Assembly: GCF_030866745.1 (NCBI RefSeq)
Contig: NZ_CP133016.1
Location: forward strand, 620,001 to 684,000
Source: Sphingomonas flavescens
GTDB taxonomy: Bacteria; Pseudomonadota; Alphaproteobacteria; Sphingomonadales; Sphingomonadaceae
Direction: 5' to 3'
Length of the DNA stretch: 64,000 nucleotides
Position numbers and translations under genes: made by a program. Position 1 is the stretch's first letter. Every line of letters starts with the position of its first letter. The notes under the pieces were generated by a model that saw only the letters and a list, made by a program, of their open reading frames with translations, had not been told where the DNA came from and did no database searches. This document shows positions 51,158-59,402 of this stretch, in pieces.

Positions 51158-52357
51158 ATGACCGTGCGCACCGTTGCCATGCTGACCGCGGGGGGTCTCG
51201 CGCCATGCCTGTCGGCGGCGGTCGGCGGACTGATCGAGCATTATACCGAGGTCGCGCCCGACGTCCGCATCATCGCGTACCTCAATGGCTATGCCGGGCT
51301 GCTGACGGGCAAGTCGGTCGAGGTGACCGACAAGGTGCGTGCGACGGCGAAGCGGCTCCATGCTTTCGGCGGCAGTCCGATCGGCAACAGCCGGGTGCGG
51401 CTGACCAATGCCGAGGATTGCATCAAGCGCGGGCTGGTCCAGCCGGGCGAGGATCCGCTGCAAGTGGCGGCGGAGCAGTTGCGGCGCGACGGTGTCGACG
51501 TGCTCCACACGATCGGCGGCGACGATACCAACGGGACCGCGGCCGACCTCGCCGCCTTTCTCGACAGCCATGGCTATAGGCTGACGGTGGTCGGGCTGCC
51601 CAAGACGATCGACAATGATGTGATTCCGATCCGCCAGACGCTCGGCGCTTGGAGTGCGGCGGAACAGGGGGCGCTCTATGCCCGCAACATCATTGCCGAA
51701 AGCTCGTCCAATCCGCGGGTGCTGATCGTGCACGAGGTGATGGGCCGAAACTGCGGTTGGCTGACCGCGGCGACCGCGCTGGCGCATCACCAGTGGGTCA
51801 AGGACGCCGGGTTCGCCGAGTGGCTGGAGAACAGCGCGGCGCGATGGGACGTGCATGGGGTGTATGTGCCCGAGCGTCCGTTCGACATCGCCGAGGAAGC
51901 CGCGCGTCTGCGGCGGACGATGGACGAGCAAGGCGGGGTGAACCTGTTCATCTCCGAAGGCGCGGGCGTGCGCGAGATCGTCGCGGCGATGGAGACGGCT
52001 GGCGACCCCGTGCCCCGCGATCCGTTTGGCCACGTCCAGCTGGACAAGGTCAATCCGGGCGAATGGTTCGGCCGGCAGTTTGCCAAAGCGCTCGGTGCGG
52101 AAAAGGTGCTGGTACAGAAGAGCGGATACTTCGCCCGGTCCGCGCCGGCCAACGACGTCGATCTCGCCCTCATCCGCGCCTGCACGACTTACGCGGTCGA
52201 CGCGGCGTTGCGCGGCGAATCCGGTGTCGTCGGCGAAGACGAAGAGCGCCGCAACGAACTGCGCGTCATCGAATTCGAGCGGATTGCCGGCGGGAAGGCG
52301 TTCGATACGTCGGTGCCATGGTTCACCCAGCTGCTGCGAGAATTGGGACAAGCTTGA
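51158..52357 (+). CDS. pfp: Pyrophosphate-dependent 6-phosphofructokinase
   Basis: The enzyme interconverts fructose-6-phosphate and fructose-1,6-bisphosphate using pyrophosphate. In 399 residues, the phosphoryl-donor site has GGDDTNG (Asp 123 where ATP enzymes have Gly) and LPKTIDND (Lys 149; ATP enzymes have Gly). Both are markers of PPi specificity. The catalytic base is Asp 152, and HEVMGRNCGWLTA is the sugar-phosphate site. Many sphingomonads lack ATP-type PFK and use the Entner-Doudoroff route, so this reversible enzyme may work in gluconeogenesis. It is flanked by the PEP-CTERM gene and a small exported protein. Confidence 0.93.
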   Translation: MTVRTVAMLTAGGLAPCLSAAVGGLIEHYTEVAPDVRIIAYLNGYAGLLTGKSVEVTDKVRATAKRLHAFGGSPIGNSRVRLTNAEDCIKRGLVQPGEDPLQVAAEQLRRDGVDVLHTIGGDDTNGTAADLAAFLDSHGYRLTVVGLPKTIDNDVIPIRQTLGAWSAAEQGALYARNIIAESSSNPRVLIVHEVMGRNCGWLTAATALAHHQWVKDAGFAEWLENSAARWDVHGVYVPERPFDIAEEAARLRRTMDEQGGVNLFISEGAGVREIVAAMETAGDPVPRDPFGHVQLDKVNPGEWFGRQFAKALGAEKVLVQKSGYFARSAPANDVDLALIRACTTYAVDAALRGESGVVGEDEERRNELRVIEFERIAGGKAFDTSVPWFTQLLRELGQA

Positions 52358-52463
52358 TCCCTGCGGCGGGTGACGGCGGGATTAAAGGTTGGTCACACTG
52401 AAACTGCCGATGAAGCGCGCCCGTTGAGCGAGCGGCAACGCCAATATCAACGAAGTATCGAGT

Positions 52464-52832
52464 ATGAACCGCATCATTGCCGCGATCGTTCTGGGTTCGG
52501 CCGCCACGGCGCCCGTCATGGCCCAGATGCCGCAGCCCCGCCCACCGATGATGGCGTGGAATCCTGGCACCTTTTGGCGAGGCGCACCGGCCAATCCCTA
52601 CGATCGCATCCAGTTCCTGCAGGAGCGCGTGAACCGCGGGGTCCGCAACGGGAGCCTCGACCGGCGCGAGGCCATGCGAGTCAATCGCGAGCTTGCCGGC
52701 GTGCGGGCCTGGATCCAGCAGAAGCATTGGCAGGACGGTGGGCGGCTGACGCCGCCGCAACGAGCGATGATCCAGGGGCGGCTCGACCAGATCAGTCGTC
52801 AAATCCGGTGGATGAAGCGGACCGACTGGTAG
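52464..52832 (+). CDS. Small exported helical protein of unknown function
   Basis: The protein has 122 residues with a signal peptide (about 1-20, AAIVLGSAATAPVMA). A Pro/Met-rich linker (MPQPRPPMMAWNPG) is followed by two helical hairpins with repeated GxLxRxEA patterns (VNRGVRNGSLDRREAMRVNR, then LTPPQRAMIQGRLDQISR). The mature protein is strongly basic. No family is recognised. It is convergent with the regulator gene, with a hairpin between them. Confidence 0.75.
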   Translation: MNRIIAAIVLGSAATAPVMAQMPQPRPPMMAWNPGTFWRGAPANPYDRIQFLQERVNRGVRNGSLDRREAMRVNRELAGVRAWIQQKHWQDGGRLTPPQRAMIQGRLDQISRQIRWMKRTDW

Positions 52833-52841
52833 AACGACAGG

Positions 52842-52862
52842 CGCCCGGCCCAGCGCCGGGCG
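52842..52862. terminator. Bidirectional hairpin between convergent genes
   Basis: CGCCCGGC (52842-52849) pairs with GCCGGGCG (52855-52862) around CCAGC. It lies between two convergent stops. It lacks a T run on either side, so it is a weak terminator candidate. Confidence 0.45.
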
Positions 52863-52863
52863 G

Positions 52864-54363
52864 CTAGCTGCTCGGGATAGTTGTGTTCGGCCCCGCCCCG
52901 CGCTGCTGCCAATAGGTCGTCAGCCCCAGCTCGTCGCATAGGGCAGCGAAGCGCCTGTCCTGGCGTACGCTTGCGAGCGGCGGCATGAACAGCCACTGCG
53001 TCCGGCACCAGCTTGGCGCGTTGGCGTTGAAGCTGCGCGGCTCGACTGGCCGACTGGCCACCAGCGGCCCTTTGCTGAACAGGAGCCCGTTGATCACGTC
53101 ATAGGCCTCGTCGACAGCGCCCATCTGCGCCAATGCCATCGCCGCATATGCAGCCTGACCTGGATATGCTCGTGCTGCCGCCAAATTGGCTGTTGTCGCC
53201 GCGGCCACGTTGGCGGGCGTAGGATGCGCGAACGCATCCAAGGTGGGCGCCCATTGGGCAGGCTTGACCGGATGCGAGTTTCCGAGCGGCCCGGTTTTGT
53301 CGTTCATCATCGCGGCGGCTGCGCCCGTCCGGCCGCTGAACGCCAGGATCATGAACCGCGCATTCCAGACCAGCGAATGGCGCGGCCACAGAGGGATCAG
53401 CCGCTCGGACAAGCGAAGCGCGTCGTCGGTTCGGCCCCCGGTCCAAAGCCGCAGCGCGCGGCGCCAATGCGGGGTTGGCGAGCTCGGCGCGATCGCCGCG
53501 GCCTGTTCGTTGAAGATCCATGCCTGGGACAAAATTCCGGCGGCCTGAAAGAGGGACGATAGCGCACCGACGATATGGAAGTTGGTGGGAGCATCACGCC
53601 GAAGCGCCTGCAGCCCAGCCTCCGTTTGCGACCAATCGAGGCTGCCCGCCTGCATATCGAGCATTGCAAGCCGAGCGTGGGGTTCGCGACGATCCAGGCG
53701 AAGCGCCGCGCGCGCCTGCTGATCCGCGTCGCGCAAGGCGTCAGCAGCATTGGGACCGCCATTGAACGCCTGCGTCTCGTTCGCCAAGGCGGACAGGCCG
53801 AGCGCCCGGACGTTCGCGGGCTCCAGCGCAAGCGCCTGCTGCAAGGGCGGCAAGGCTTCACCCGCCAGCATCGGGGCGGCGTCGCGCAGCAACGTGTCGC
53901 CGCGATCGACGAGACGCGTCGCCCGTTGCGCCTTGTTCTCGCGAGAAATCCAAAGCCCGGCACCGCCCGCGCCAACCGCCAGGGCGGCTGCGCTTCCCGC
54001 CAGCACCGAACGACGCGTGATCGCGGGTTGCTCTTCGTCTTTCGTAGGCTCAGCGATGAGGCGGTAGCCGGTGCGAGGAACGGTCTCGATGACCACCTCG
54101 CCGCTGCTTGTCCGCTCCAGGACCTTGCGCAGTTCGGCGACGAGCCGATTGAGACTGGCGTCACCGACCTGCGCATTGCCCCACAGATGGCTGAAGAGCT
54201 CCCGCCGCTGCACCACTTCACCTGCGCGGTCAGCGAGACGAAGAAGCAATTGCATGACAAGCGGCTCGACCGCTTCGTCCCCGCCTTTCCCGCACACATG
54301 GCGGCGATCAGGATCGATCGTCAGCCCGGCAACACAAAGCGGGAAGTTTGCTGGAGCGTTCAC
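52864..54363 (-). CDS. Winged-helix (OmpR/CadC-type) regulator with membrane anchor and TPR-like domain
   Basis: The protein has 499 residues. N-terminal winged helix (about 10-105): ELFSHLWGNAQVGDASLNRL, then VAELRKVLERTSSGEVVIET and VPRTGYRLIA. A membrane segment follows (about 120-142, RRSVLAGSAAALAVGAGGAG, preceded by RR). The remaining 350 residues are helical repeats (ALPPLQQALALEPANVRALG, ALRLDRREPHARLAML). The design is that of CadC-like one-component membrane regulators, with a periplasmic TPR part that could sense a protein or peptide. The RRSVLAG stretch could also act as a TAT signal, but the wing would then be misplaced. Confidence 0.88.
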   Translation of the reverse strand: MNAPANFPLCVAGLTIDPDRRHVCGKGGDEAVEPLVMQLLLRLADRAGEVVQRRELFSHLWGNAQVGDASLNRLVAELRKVLERTSSGEVVIETVPRTGYRLIAEPTKDEEQPAITRRSVLAGSAAALAVGAGGAGLWISRENKAQRATRLVDRGDTLLRDAAPMLAGEALPPLQQALALEPANVRALGLSALANETQAFNGGPNAADALRDADQQARAALRLDRREPHARLAMLDMQAGSLDWSQTEAGLQALRRDAPTNFHIVGALSSLFQAAGILSQAWIFNEQAAAIAPSSPTPHWRRALRLWTGGRTDDALRLSERLIPLWPRHSLVWNARFMILAFSGRTGAAAAMMNDKTGPLGNSHPVKPAQWAPTLDAFAHPTPANVAAATTANLAAARAYPGQAAYAAMALAQMGAVDEAYDVINGLLFSKGPLVASRPVEPRSFNANAPSWCRTQWLFMPPLASVRQDRRFAALCDELGLTTYWQQRGAGPNTTIPSS

Positions 54364-54456
54364 GACACTCGGCCCCCTGATCAGCCCATCATCGTTTTCT
54401 GATCATGGGCCAATCGGGGCAAACCGCCAAGTCCCCGGATGCGGCGGGGAAGCGTG

Positions 54457-55113
54457 TTAGGCGGGCGTAACCTCACCGGCGCCAGTGCCCGCATCGTCGC
54501 CGGCATCGGGACGCTTGTCGAAGACGACGTCGATGAGACCGAACGCCTTGGCTTCGTCCGCCTCCAGGAACTTGTCGCGGTCCATCGCCTTCTCGATCTC
54601 CTCGAGCGGCTGGCCGGTGTACTTGGCATAAAGCTCGTTGAGGCGCTGGCGCATGCGGAGAATCTCGCGCGCCTGGATCTCGATGTCCGCGGCCATGCCC
54701 TGGGCACCGCCGGAGGGCTGGTGAATCATGATTCGGCTATTGGTCAGCGCGACGCGCATGCCGGGCTCGCCAGCGGCGAGCAGGAAGCTGCCCATCGAGG
54801 CGGCCTGACCGATGCAGACGGTGCTGATCTTCGGCCGGATGTATTGCATGGTGTCGTGGATCGCGAGGCCGGCCGTCACCACGCCGCCCGGCGAGTTGAT
54901 GTACATGAAGATGTCCTTCTTCGGGTTCTCGGACTCGAGGAAGAGCAGCTGGGCGGTGATCAGCGAGGCCATGTGGTCCTCGATCGGGCCGGTGATGAAG
55001 ACGATGCGTTCGCGCAGGAGCCGCGAGTAAATGTCGAAGCTGCGTTCGCCCCGGTTAGACTGTTCAATAACGATGGGGACAAGCTGCGAAACGATGTCTT
55101 GATGGTCGATCAC
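54457..55113 (-). CDS. clpP: ATP-dependent Clp protease proteolytic subunit ClpP
   Basis: ClpP forms the barrel that degrades proteins unfolded by ClpA or ClpX. The frame is open to 55164, but the GTG at 55113 has AGGA 10 bases upstream and gives the usual ClpP start ([18 protein letters not shown]), 218 residues. The triad is visible as Ser 107 in GQAASMGSF, His 131 in MIHQPSGG and Asp 180 in AMDRDKFL. About 15 extra residues at the C terminus ([17 protein letters not shown]) are acidic. No clpX follows within the window. Confidence 0.96.
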   Translation of the reverse strand: MIDHQDIVSQLVPIVIEQSNRGERSFDIYSRLLRERIVFITGPIEDHMASLITAQLLFLESENPKKDIFMYINSPGGVVTAGLAIHDTMQYIRPKISTVCIGQAASMGSFLLAAGEPGMRVALTNSRIMIHQPSGGAQGMAADIEIQAREILRMRQRLNELYAKYTGQPLEEIEKAMDRDKFLEADEAKAFGLIDVVFDKRPDAGDDAGTGAGEVTPA

Positions 55114-55183
55114 GGGTGTGCGGTCCTTTGTTTGGTACAGCCTACATCGGCGCGAATGCTTCAAGGTTCAAGCGGGCGGCAAA

Positions 55184-55216
55184 TGCGAAAAGGGCGGCCC
55201 GTTTCCGGACCGCCCT
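55184..55216 (-). terminator. Rho-independent terminator of the TonB receptor gene
   Basis: On the minus strand AGGGCGG (55216-55210) pairs with CCGCCCT (55197-55191), followed by TTTCGC. It is 23 bases past the TonB-receptor stop and before clpP, so the two genes are probably separate transcripts. Confidence 0.75.
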
Positions 55217-55238
55217 CTCCCCTCGCGTAATGCGAATT

Positions 55239-58200
55239 CTACTTGCCGCGCTCCGGGGTTGCTGCCGGCGGTGGCGGCGCAGACGGTGCCGGCACCGGCT
55301 CGACAACCGGCGCCGGCTCGGCCGCTGGTGGCGGCGGCGGGGCCGGCGGCGGCGTGTAGGCGACGGGAGCCTCGCGGCGTGCCCCAAGCTTCACCGCGAG
55401 CCGCGCATAATAATAGCGGCCCGGGGTGTCGTAGACGTTGGCATCGAAGTTGCCGCTAGTGTCGCAGCTGAGGCAGCCCGGCGTCTTCTTGTTGAAGAGG
55501 TTGTTGACGCCGACGGCCAACTCCAGGTCCTGCAGCAGGAAGTTGAAACGTGGCTTCAGACGCACCTGCGCATCAGTGTAGAAGACCGATTTCAACCGAT
55601 TGTTGTTGTTCAGGATTTCCTTGAGCGACGAGATGTAGCGCCCGGTTACCGTGGCGCCGACGATGCCATAATCCCAGTCCAGCACGCCGATCGATTTCCA
55701 CTTCGGGAAACCCTGCGTCGGCGAACCAAGCTCAAGCCCGGCGCGCTGCTCGACCGCTGTACCAGTCGCCGTCGGCGTGGTGACGTCGTACTTGGTAAGG
55801 AACGTGTTGTTCCAGGTCAGCCCAACCGTCCCCATGTTCGACAGACGTGTGCGGTACGCGAGGTTAAGGTCGATGCCGGTGGTGCGGATCGACGCGATGT
55901 TCTGCAGCACACCTTGAATCTGCAGGACGTTGCCGGTGCCCGGCGCACGCGAAACCGCAGCGCAGGCCAGCGGATCGTTCTGGTACACGCAACGGTACAA
56001 GGTGGTGGTGGCGCTGATCGACTGGATCGCGTCCTTCACCTTGATGTTGTACCAGTTCATTTCGGCGGTGAAGCCACGGATCGGATTGACGACCACGCCG
56101 AGGATGACGCTGGTCGAGGTCTCCGGAGTCAGGGCTTCGTTGCCGCCCGTGATCACCGACAGCTGATCGTTTGGCCCTGTGGTGGAGCCCGTCGCCGGCA
56201 CGCCGCGCGCGACACAATTGGCGCGAACCGTCGCGTCGTTACTGAACCGACGCGCCTGAGCGCTGGCATTGGAGCACGGATCGTCGATCTGCGAGTCAAA
56301 GCGCGAAGGCGAACCTTCAAGCTCACCGATCGTCGGCGCCCGGAAACCCTCCGCGTAAGACGCGCGCAGGCGAACCGCGTCGACGGGCTTCCAGTTTAGG
56401 TCGGTCTTGAACACGCTGTGCGAGAAAGTGCGGCCGGAGTCCGTCTTGTAGTGCGAGTAGCGTCCCGAGCCGTTCAACTCGAGCAGCTCGGCGCCCGGAC
56501 GCCCCTTGATGAAGGGCGCGTTGAACTCCGCATAGACCTCAGCGACCTTGTAGCCGCCGCGTGAAGCCTGGGCAGGAATGTCAGAGCTGTTGCCGGCCTG
56601 CACGACCGGATCCGGATCGAAGCGGCCGGTCAGCCGGCGATATTCCGCACCGACTGCCACGCCAAGCGGGCCGCCGCCGACGTCGAACCATTTGCCAGAG
56701 ATGTTGGCCGAGGTGCCCCACAGCTTCTGTTGACTGGTATCGTGTTGATCGAAGCCGATGAACGCGAGCATCGCCGGGGTGATCGCACCGGGGGTGCCGA
56801 AGACGTTGAGCGGGACGCATGAGCCGGTGCAATTGGCGATCGGACCAAGGGCCTGGGCAACTTTGGCGGCATTCAGGTTGCCGTACATGACCTGGCTGGC
56901 CTTGTTCCTGCCCCAGATGCCGTTGACGTCCCAATACCACTCGCCGCCAAGGCGGCCGTCGAGGGTGGCGCTGCCATAGTAGGTCTTGACCGTCTGTTCG
57001 AAGCGGCGTGGGCCGGCTTCGACGACGCGGCGGCGGATGTCGTTGTAATTGCCGCCCGGCTGCCCGTTCGGGATGAGGTCGAAACCGAACGGATTGTACG
57101 GGTTGGTCCGCGAGATGGTGATATTGTCGAGCGGCGTTCCGCTGCCGGTGTCGGGACCGACGCCGAGCGGGATCGGCGCGGCCTGGTTGACCGATTCACG
57201 GCGGTTCCACAGCGCCTTGATGCGCAGGTGGGTATCGCCGTTCAATTCCTGCACGAGGTTGCCGAACAGGCCGTAGCGCTTCAGCGGAATATCCAGATAG
57301 TTGTACGGCGCGAAGTTGAAGCGATCAGTGACGGCGAATGGCCGGAAGCTGGCCGGATATGGCGGCGCGGTCGTCGTGAACGGTGCGTTCAAGGTCAGCG
57401 GTCCGCCAGCGAACACGAAGCTGTACCGGCCAGTCAGTGGATAGCTGGAGCAGGAAGAGCTGCACGCCGTGGTGTAGGGGCTTGGAAATGCCGAGATGGC
57501 GCGATCAGCGGCGAGGACGCCGTCCGACTTCACATAATTGCCGCCGACGACGATCTGCGTCGAGCTGTTGCCGCCATTGCCCCAGCTTAGCTGGTAATTT
57601 TGCGTCCAGCCGTCGTCATGATCTAGGTACGAGCCGACCTGCGCGGATGCGGCAAAGCCTTGCTGGCGTTCCTTGGTGATGATGTTGACAACGCCGGCGA
57701 TGGCATCAGACCCATAGATGGTCGACGCGCCGTCCTGCAGAACTTCGACGCGCTCGATCATGCTTTCGGGGATCGAGTTAAGGTCGACCGACCCCGGCAC
57801 GCCGCTGGCGGACGCGCCATTGAGGTAGCGCAGGCCATCGACCAGCACGAGGGTGCGGACCGAACCGAGATAGCGCAAGTCGATCTCGGCCGAACCTGCG
57901 CCGACACCCGCACCGTTCGGCGGATTGCCGAGATTGCCGGAGTTGTTGAATTTCGAGTTGATGCCACCGCCCGCGCTGGGCAGGCGCTGGAGCACGTCGT
58001 TGACCGAATTGAGGCCCGTCTTTTCCATGTCCGCTTTGTCAATGAACACGCGCGGCGCGTTGAGATCGAGCGGGCTGCGGCGAATGCGGGAGCCGGTGAT
58101 CACAATGTCGTTACCCGCCGTCGGGACGGACGCCTCGGGCGGCGCGGCCGCCGGATCGACGGTGCCTTGCGCACTCGCCGTGGCGCCGATGGACAGCGCG

Positions 58201-58241
58201 GCAAAGGCCACGCCCGCATGAAGAACCGAGTTCAACCGCAT
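55239..58241 (-). CDS. TonB-dependent outer-membrane receptor with Pro-rich C-terminal tail
   Basis: The ATG at 58241 has an AAGGGGG ribosome site 6 bases upstream and gives 1000 residues; ATGs at 58244 and 58265 are alternatives. A signal peptide covers about 1-25 (AGVAFAALSIGATASA). The plug domain is clear (DIVITGSRIRRSPLDL, then DGASTIYGSDAIAGVVNIIT). A long barrel follows, with VRLRASYAEGFRAPTIGELE. After the last barrel-like strand (RYYYARLAVKLGAR) there is an extra 40-residue Pro/Ala tail (TPPPAPPPPPAAEPAP). Receptors normally end in an aromatic residue, so the tail is odd. It imports a siderophore, cobalamin or oligosaccharide; the ligand is unknown. Confidence 0.92.
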   Translation of the reverse strand: MRLNSVLHAGVAFAALSIGATASAQGTVDPAAAPPEASVPTAGNDIVITGSRIRRSPLDLNAPRVFIDKADMEKTGLNSVNDVLQRLPSAGGGINSKFNNSGNLGNPPNGAGVGAGSAEIDLRYLGSVRTLVLVDGLRYLNGASASGVPGSVDLNSIPESMIERVEVLQDGASTIYGSDAIAGVVNIITKERQQGFAASAQVGSYLDHDDGWTQNYQLSWGNGGNSSTQIVVGGNYVKSDGVLAADRAISAFPSPYTTACSSSCSSYPLTGRYSFVFAGGPLTLNAPFTTTAPPYPASFRPFAVTDRFNFAPYNYLDIPLKRYGLFGNLVQELNGDTHLRIKALWNRRESVNQAAPIPLGVGPDTGSGTPLDNITISRTNPYNPFGFDLIPNGQPGGNYNDIRRRVVEAGPRRFEQTVKTYYGSATLDGRLGGEWYWDVNGIWGRNKASQVMYGNLNAAKVAQALGPIANCTGSCVPLNVFGTPGAITPAMLAFIGFDQHDTSQQKLWGTSANISGKWFDVGGGPLGVAVGAEYRRLTGRFDPDPVVQAGNSSDIPAQASRGGYKVAEVYAEFNAPFIKGRPGAELLELNGSGRYSHYKTDSGRTFSHSVFKTDLNWKPVDAVRLRASYAEGFRAPTIGELEGSPSRFDSQIDDPCSNASAQARRFSNDATVRANCVARGVPATGSTTGPNDQLSVITGGNEALTPETSTSVILGVVVNPIRGFTAEMNWYNIKVKDAIQSISATTTLYRCVYQNDPLACAAVSRAPGTGNVLQIQGVLQNIASIRTTGIDLNLAYRTRLSNMGTVGLTWNNTFLTKYDVTTPTATGTAVEQRAGLELGSPTQGFPKWKSIGVLDWDYGIVGATVTGRYISSLKEILNNNNRLKSVFYTDAQVRLKPRFNFLLQDLELAVGVNNLFNKKTPGCLSCDTSGNFDANVYDTPGRYYYARLAVKLGARREAPVAYTPPPAPPPPPAAEPAPVVEPVPAPSAPPPPAATPERGK

Positions 58242-58375
58242 CATATTCCCCCTTCTGTCGCGCATCTGACGGCGCGTTTCACAGCGAGCGGAATCTAACT
58301 CAGGTGAAGAATCGGCGGAAGGTGAGTGTCACGAGCCCGACACAAATGTCGGCGGGTGCGGCTATTCCGCGACAG

Positions 58376-59332
58376 TTATCGCGGAGCCTCTAACGAAAGA
58401 TAGGCGAGCCTTCGGACCTCCCGACGGCCCCTTGTAACGGTGTCGAGAATAAGGCCCGCGAAGAAACAAAGCACCGCGATAATGATCATTCCCGTGACCA
58501 GGATCGCAGTCGGGAAGCGGGGCACAAGGCCGGTGTGCAGGTAGGTGATCACCAGCGGAACCGCGAGCACGATGGCCAGCGCAACGAGGAGCGCGCCGAT
58601 GCTTCCGTAAAACAGAACGGGGCGTTCGACGCGGTAGAGCGTGCCGATCGTCTTCAGGATGCGCCAGCCGTCGCCGTAGGTGGACAGCTTCGAGGCGGAG
58701 CCCTCGGGCCGCGCGCCATAAGCTGTTTCAACTTCTCCGACCGGCATACGGAGTTCCAGCGCGTGAACACTGATCTCGGTCTCGATCTCGAAACCCGAGC
58801 TCAGCACCGGGAAGCTTTTCACGAAGCGGCGCGAGAAAACCCGGTAGCCGGAAAAGATGTCGCTAAAACTGCGGCCGAACAGCCCAGAAAGAAGGCCGGT
58901 GAACAGCTTGTTCCCGAGCACGTGACCGCCGCGATACGCACTTGCCTCTTCGTGCTTGCGCGTGCCGACGACCATGTCGAGCTGTTCGGAGAGCAATTGG
59001 TCGACCATCGCCGGCGCGGCCTTGGGATCGTAGGTCAGGTCGCCATCGGCCATCACGTAAACATCGGCATCGATGTCGGCGAACATCCGACGGACGACGT
59101 GACCCTTGCCCTGCTGGCGCTCGGTGCGGACGACGGCGCCCGCCTCCGTCGCAACCTCGCGGGTGCGGTCGCGACTGTTGTTGTCGTAGACGTAGACGGT
59201 GGCGCCGGGCAGCGCGGCGCGGAAGCCGGCGACGGTCGCGCCGATGGCCGCTTCCTCATTGTAGCACGGAAGCAGGACGGCGATGCGCGGTTGCTGACTT
59301 GCCAAGATCGTCCCCCGTTCGGGCTGAGCCAT
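58376..59332 (-). CDS. Glycosyltransferase family 2 (DPM/GtrB-like) membrane protein
   Basis: The protein has 318 residues from the ATG at 59332. GT2 blocks are AVLLPCYNEEAAIGATVAGF, VYVYDNNSRDRT, DVYVMADGDLTYDPKA (DxD-type) and FSDIFSGYRVFSRRF. Two C-terminal membrane helices (LLVALAIVLAVPLVITYL and VTGMIIIAVLCFFAGLIL) fit polyprenyl-phosphate sugar transferases such as GtrB. This start lies inside a repeat. A TTG at 59305 has a better ribosome site (GGGGGA, 5 bases away) and would remove nine residues encoded by the repeat. It may supply a lipid-linked sugar to the envelope. Confidence 0.9.
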   Translation of the reverse strand: MAQPERGTILASQQPRIAVLLPCYNEEAAIGATVAGFRAALPGATVYVYDNNSRDRTREVATEAGAVVRTERQQGKGHVVRRMFADIDADVYVMADGDLTYDPKAAPAMVDQLLSEQLDMVVGTRKHEEASAYRGGHVLGNKLFTGLLSGLFGRSFSDIFSGYRVFSRRFVKSFPVLSSGFEIETEISVHALELRMPVGEVETAYGARPEGSASKLSTYGDGWRILKTIGTLYRVERPVLFYGSIGALLVALAIVLAVPLVITYLHTGLVPRFPTAILVTGMIIIAVLCFFAGLILDTVTRGRREVRRLAYLSLEAPR

Positions 59333-59350
59333 GTCGAAACCCTGCCCTTC
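59316..59350 (+). repeat. Dispersed repeat, copy A (inverted partner of copy B)
   Basis: CGTTCGGGCTGAGCCATGTC followed by GAAACCCTGCCCTTC is about 75% identical to the reverse complement of copy B (59371-59400). The core is GTTCGnnCTGAGC and TGTCGAA. This is a common short repeat type in sphingomonads by memory. The glycosyltransferase ATG (59332) is inside it. Confidence 0.75.
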
Positions 59351-59370
59351 TCTCGCGGTGTAGAAAGAAA

Positions 59371-59400
59371 GGCAGTCCTTCGACAAGCTCAGGACGAACG
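59371..59400 (-). repeat. Dispersed repeat, copy B
   Basis: GGCAGTCCTTCGACAAGCTC followed by AGGACGAACG; read on the minus strand it begins CGTTCGTCCTGAGCTTGTCG. It ends two bases before the trigger-factor stop. Copies A and B face each other with 20 bases between them and could form a long hairpin in the tig mRNA 3' region. Confidence 0.8.
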
Positions 59401-59402
59401 GA

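Noticed and set aside
51068..52351. 427-residue minus-strand frame
   Set aside because: Antisense shadow of the phosphofructokinase gene; no family motif, Arg/His-rich composition typical of GC-rich shadows.
55116..56399. 427-residue plus-strand frame over the TonB receptor
   Set aside because: Antisense shadow; its sequence is Arg-rich without motifs, while the minus strand has a full receptor.
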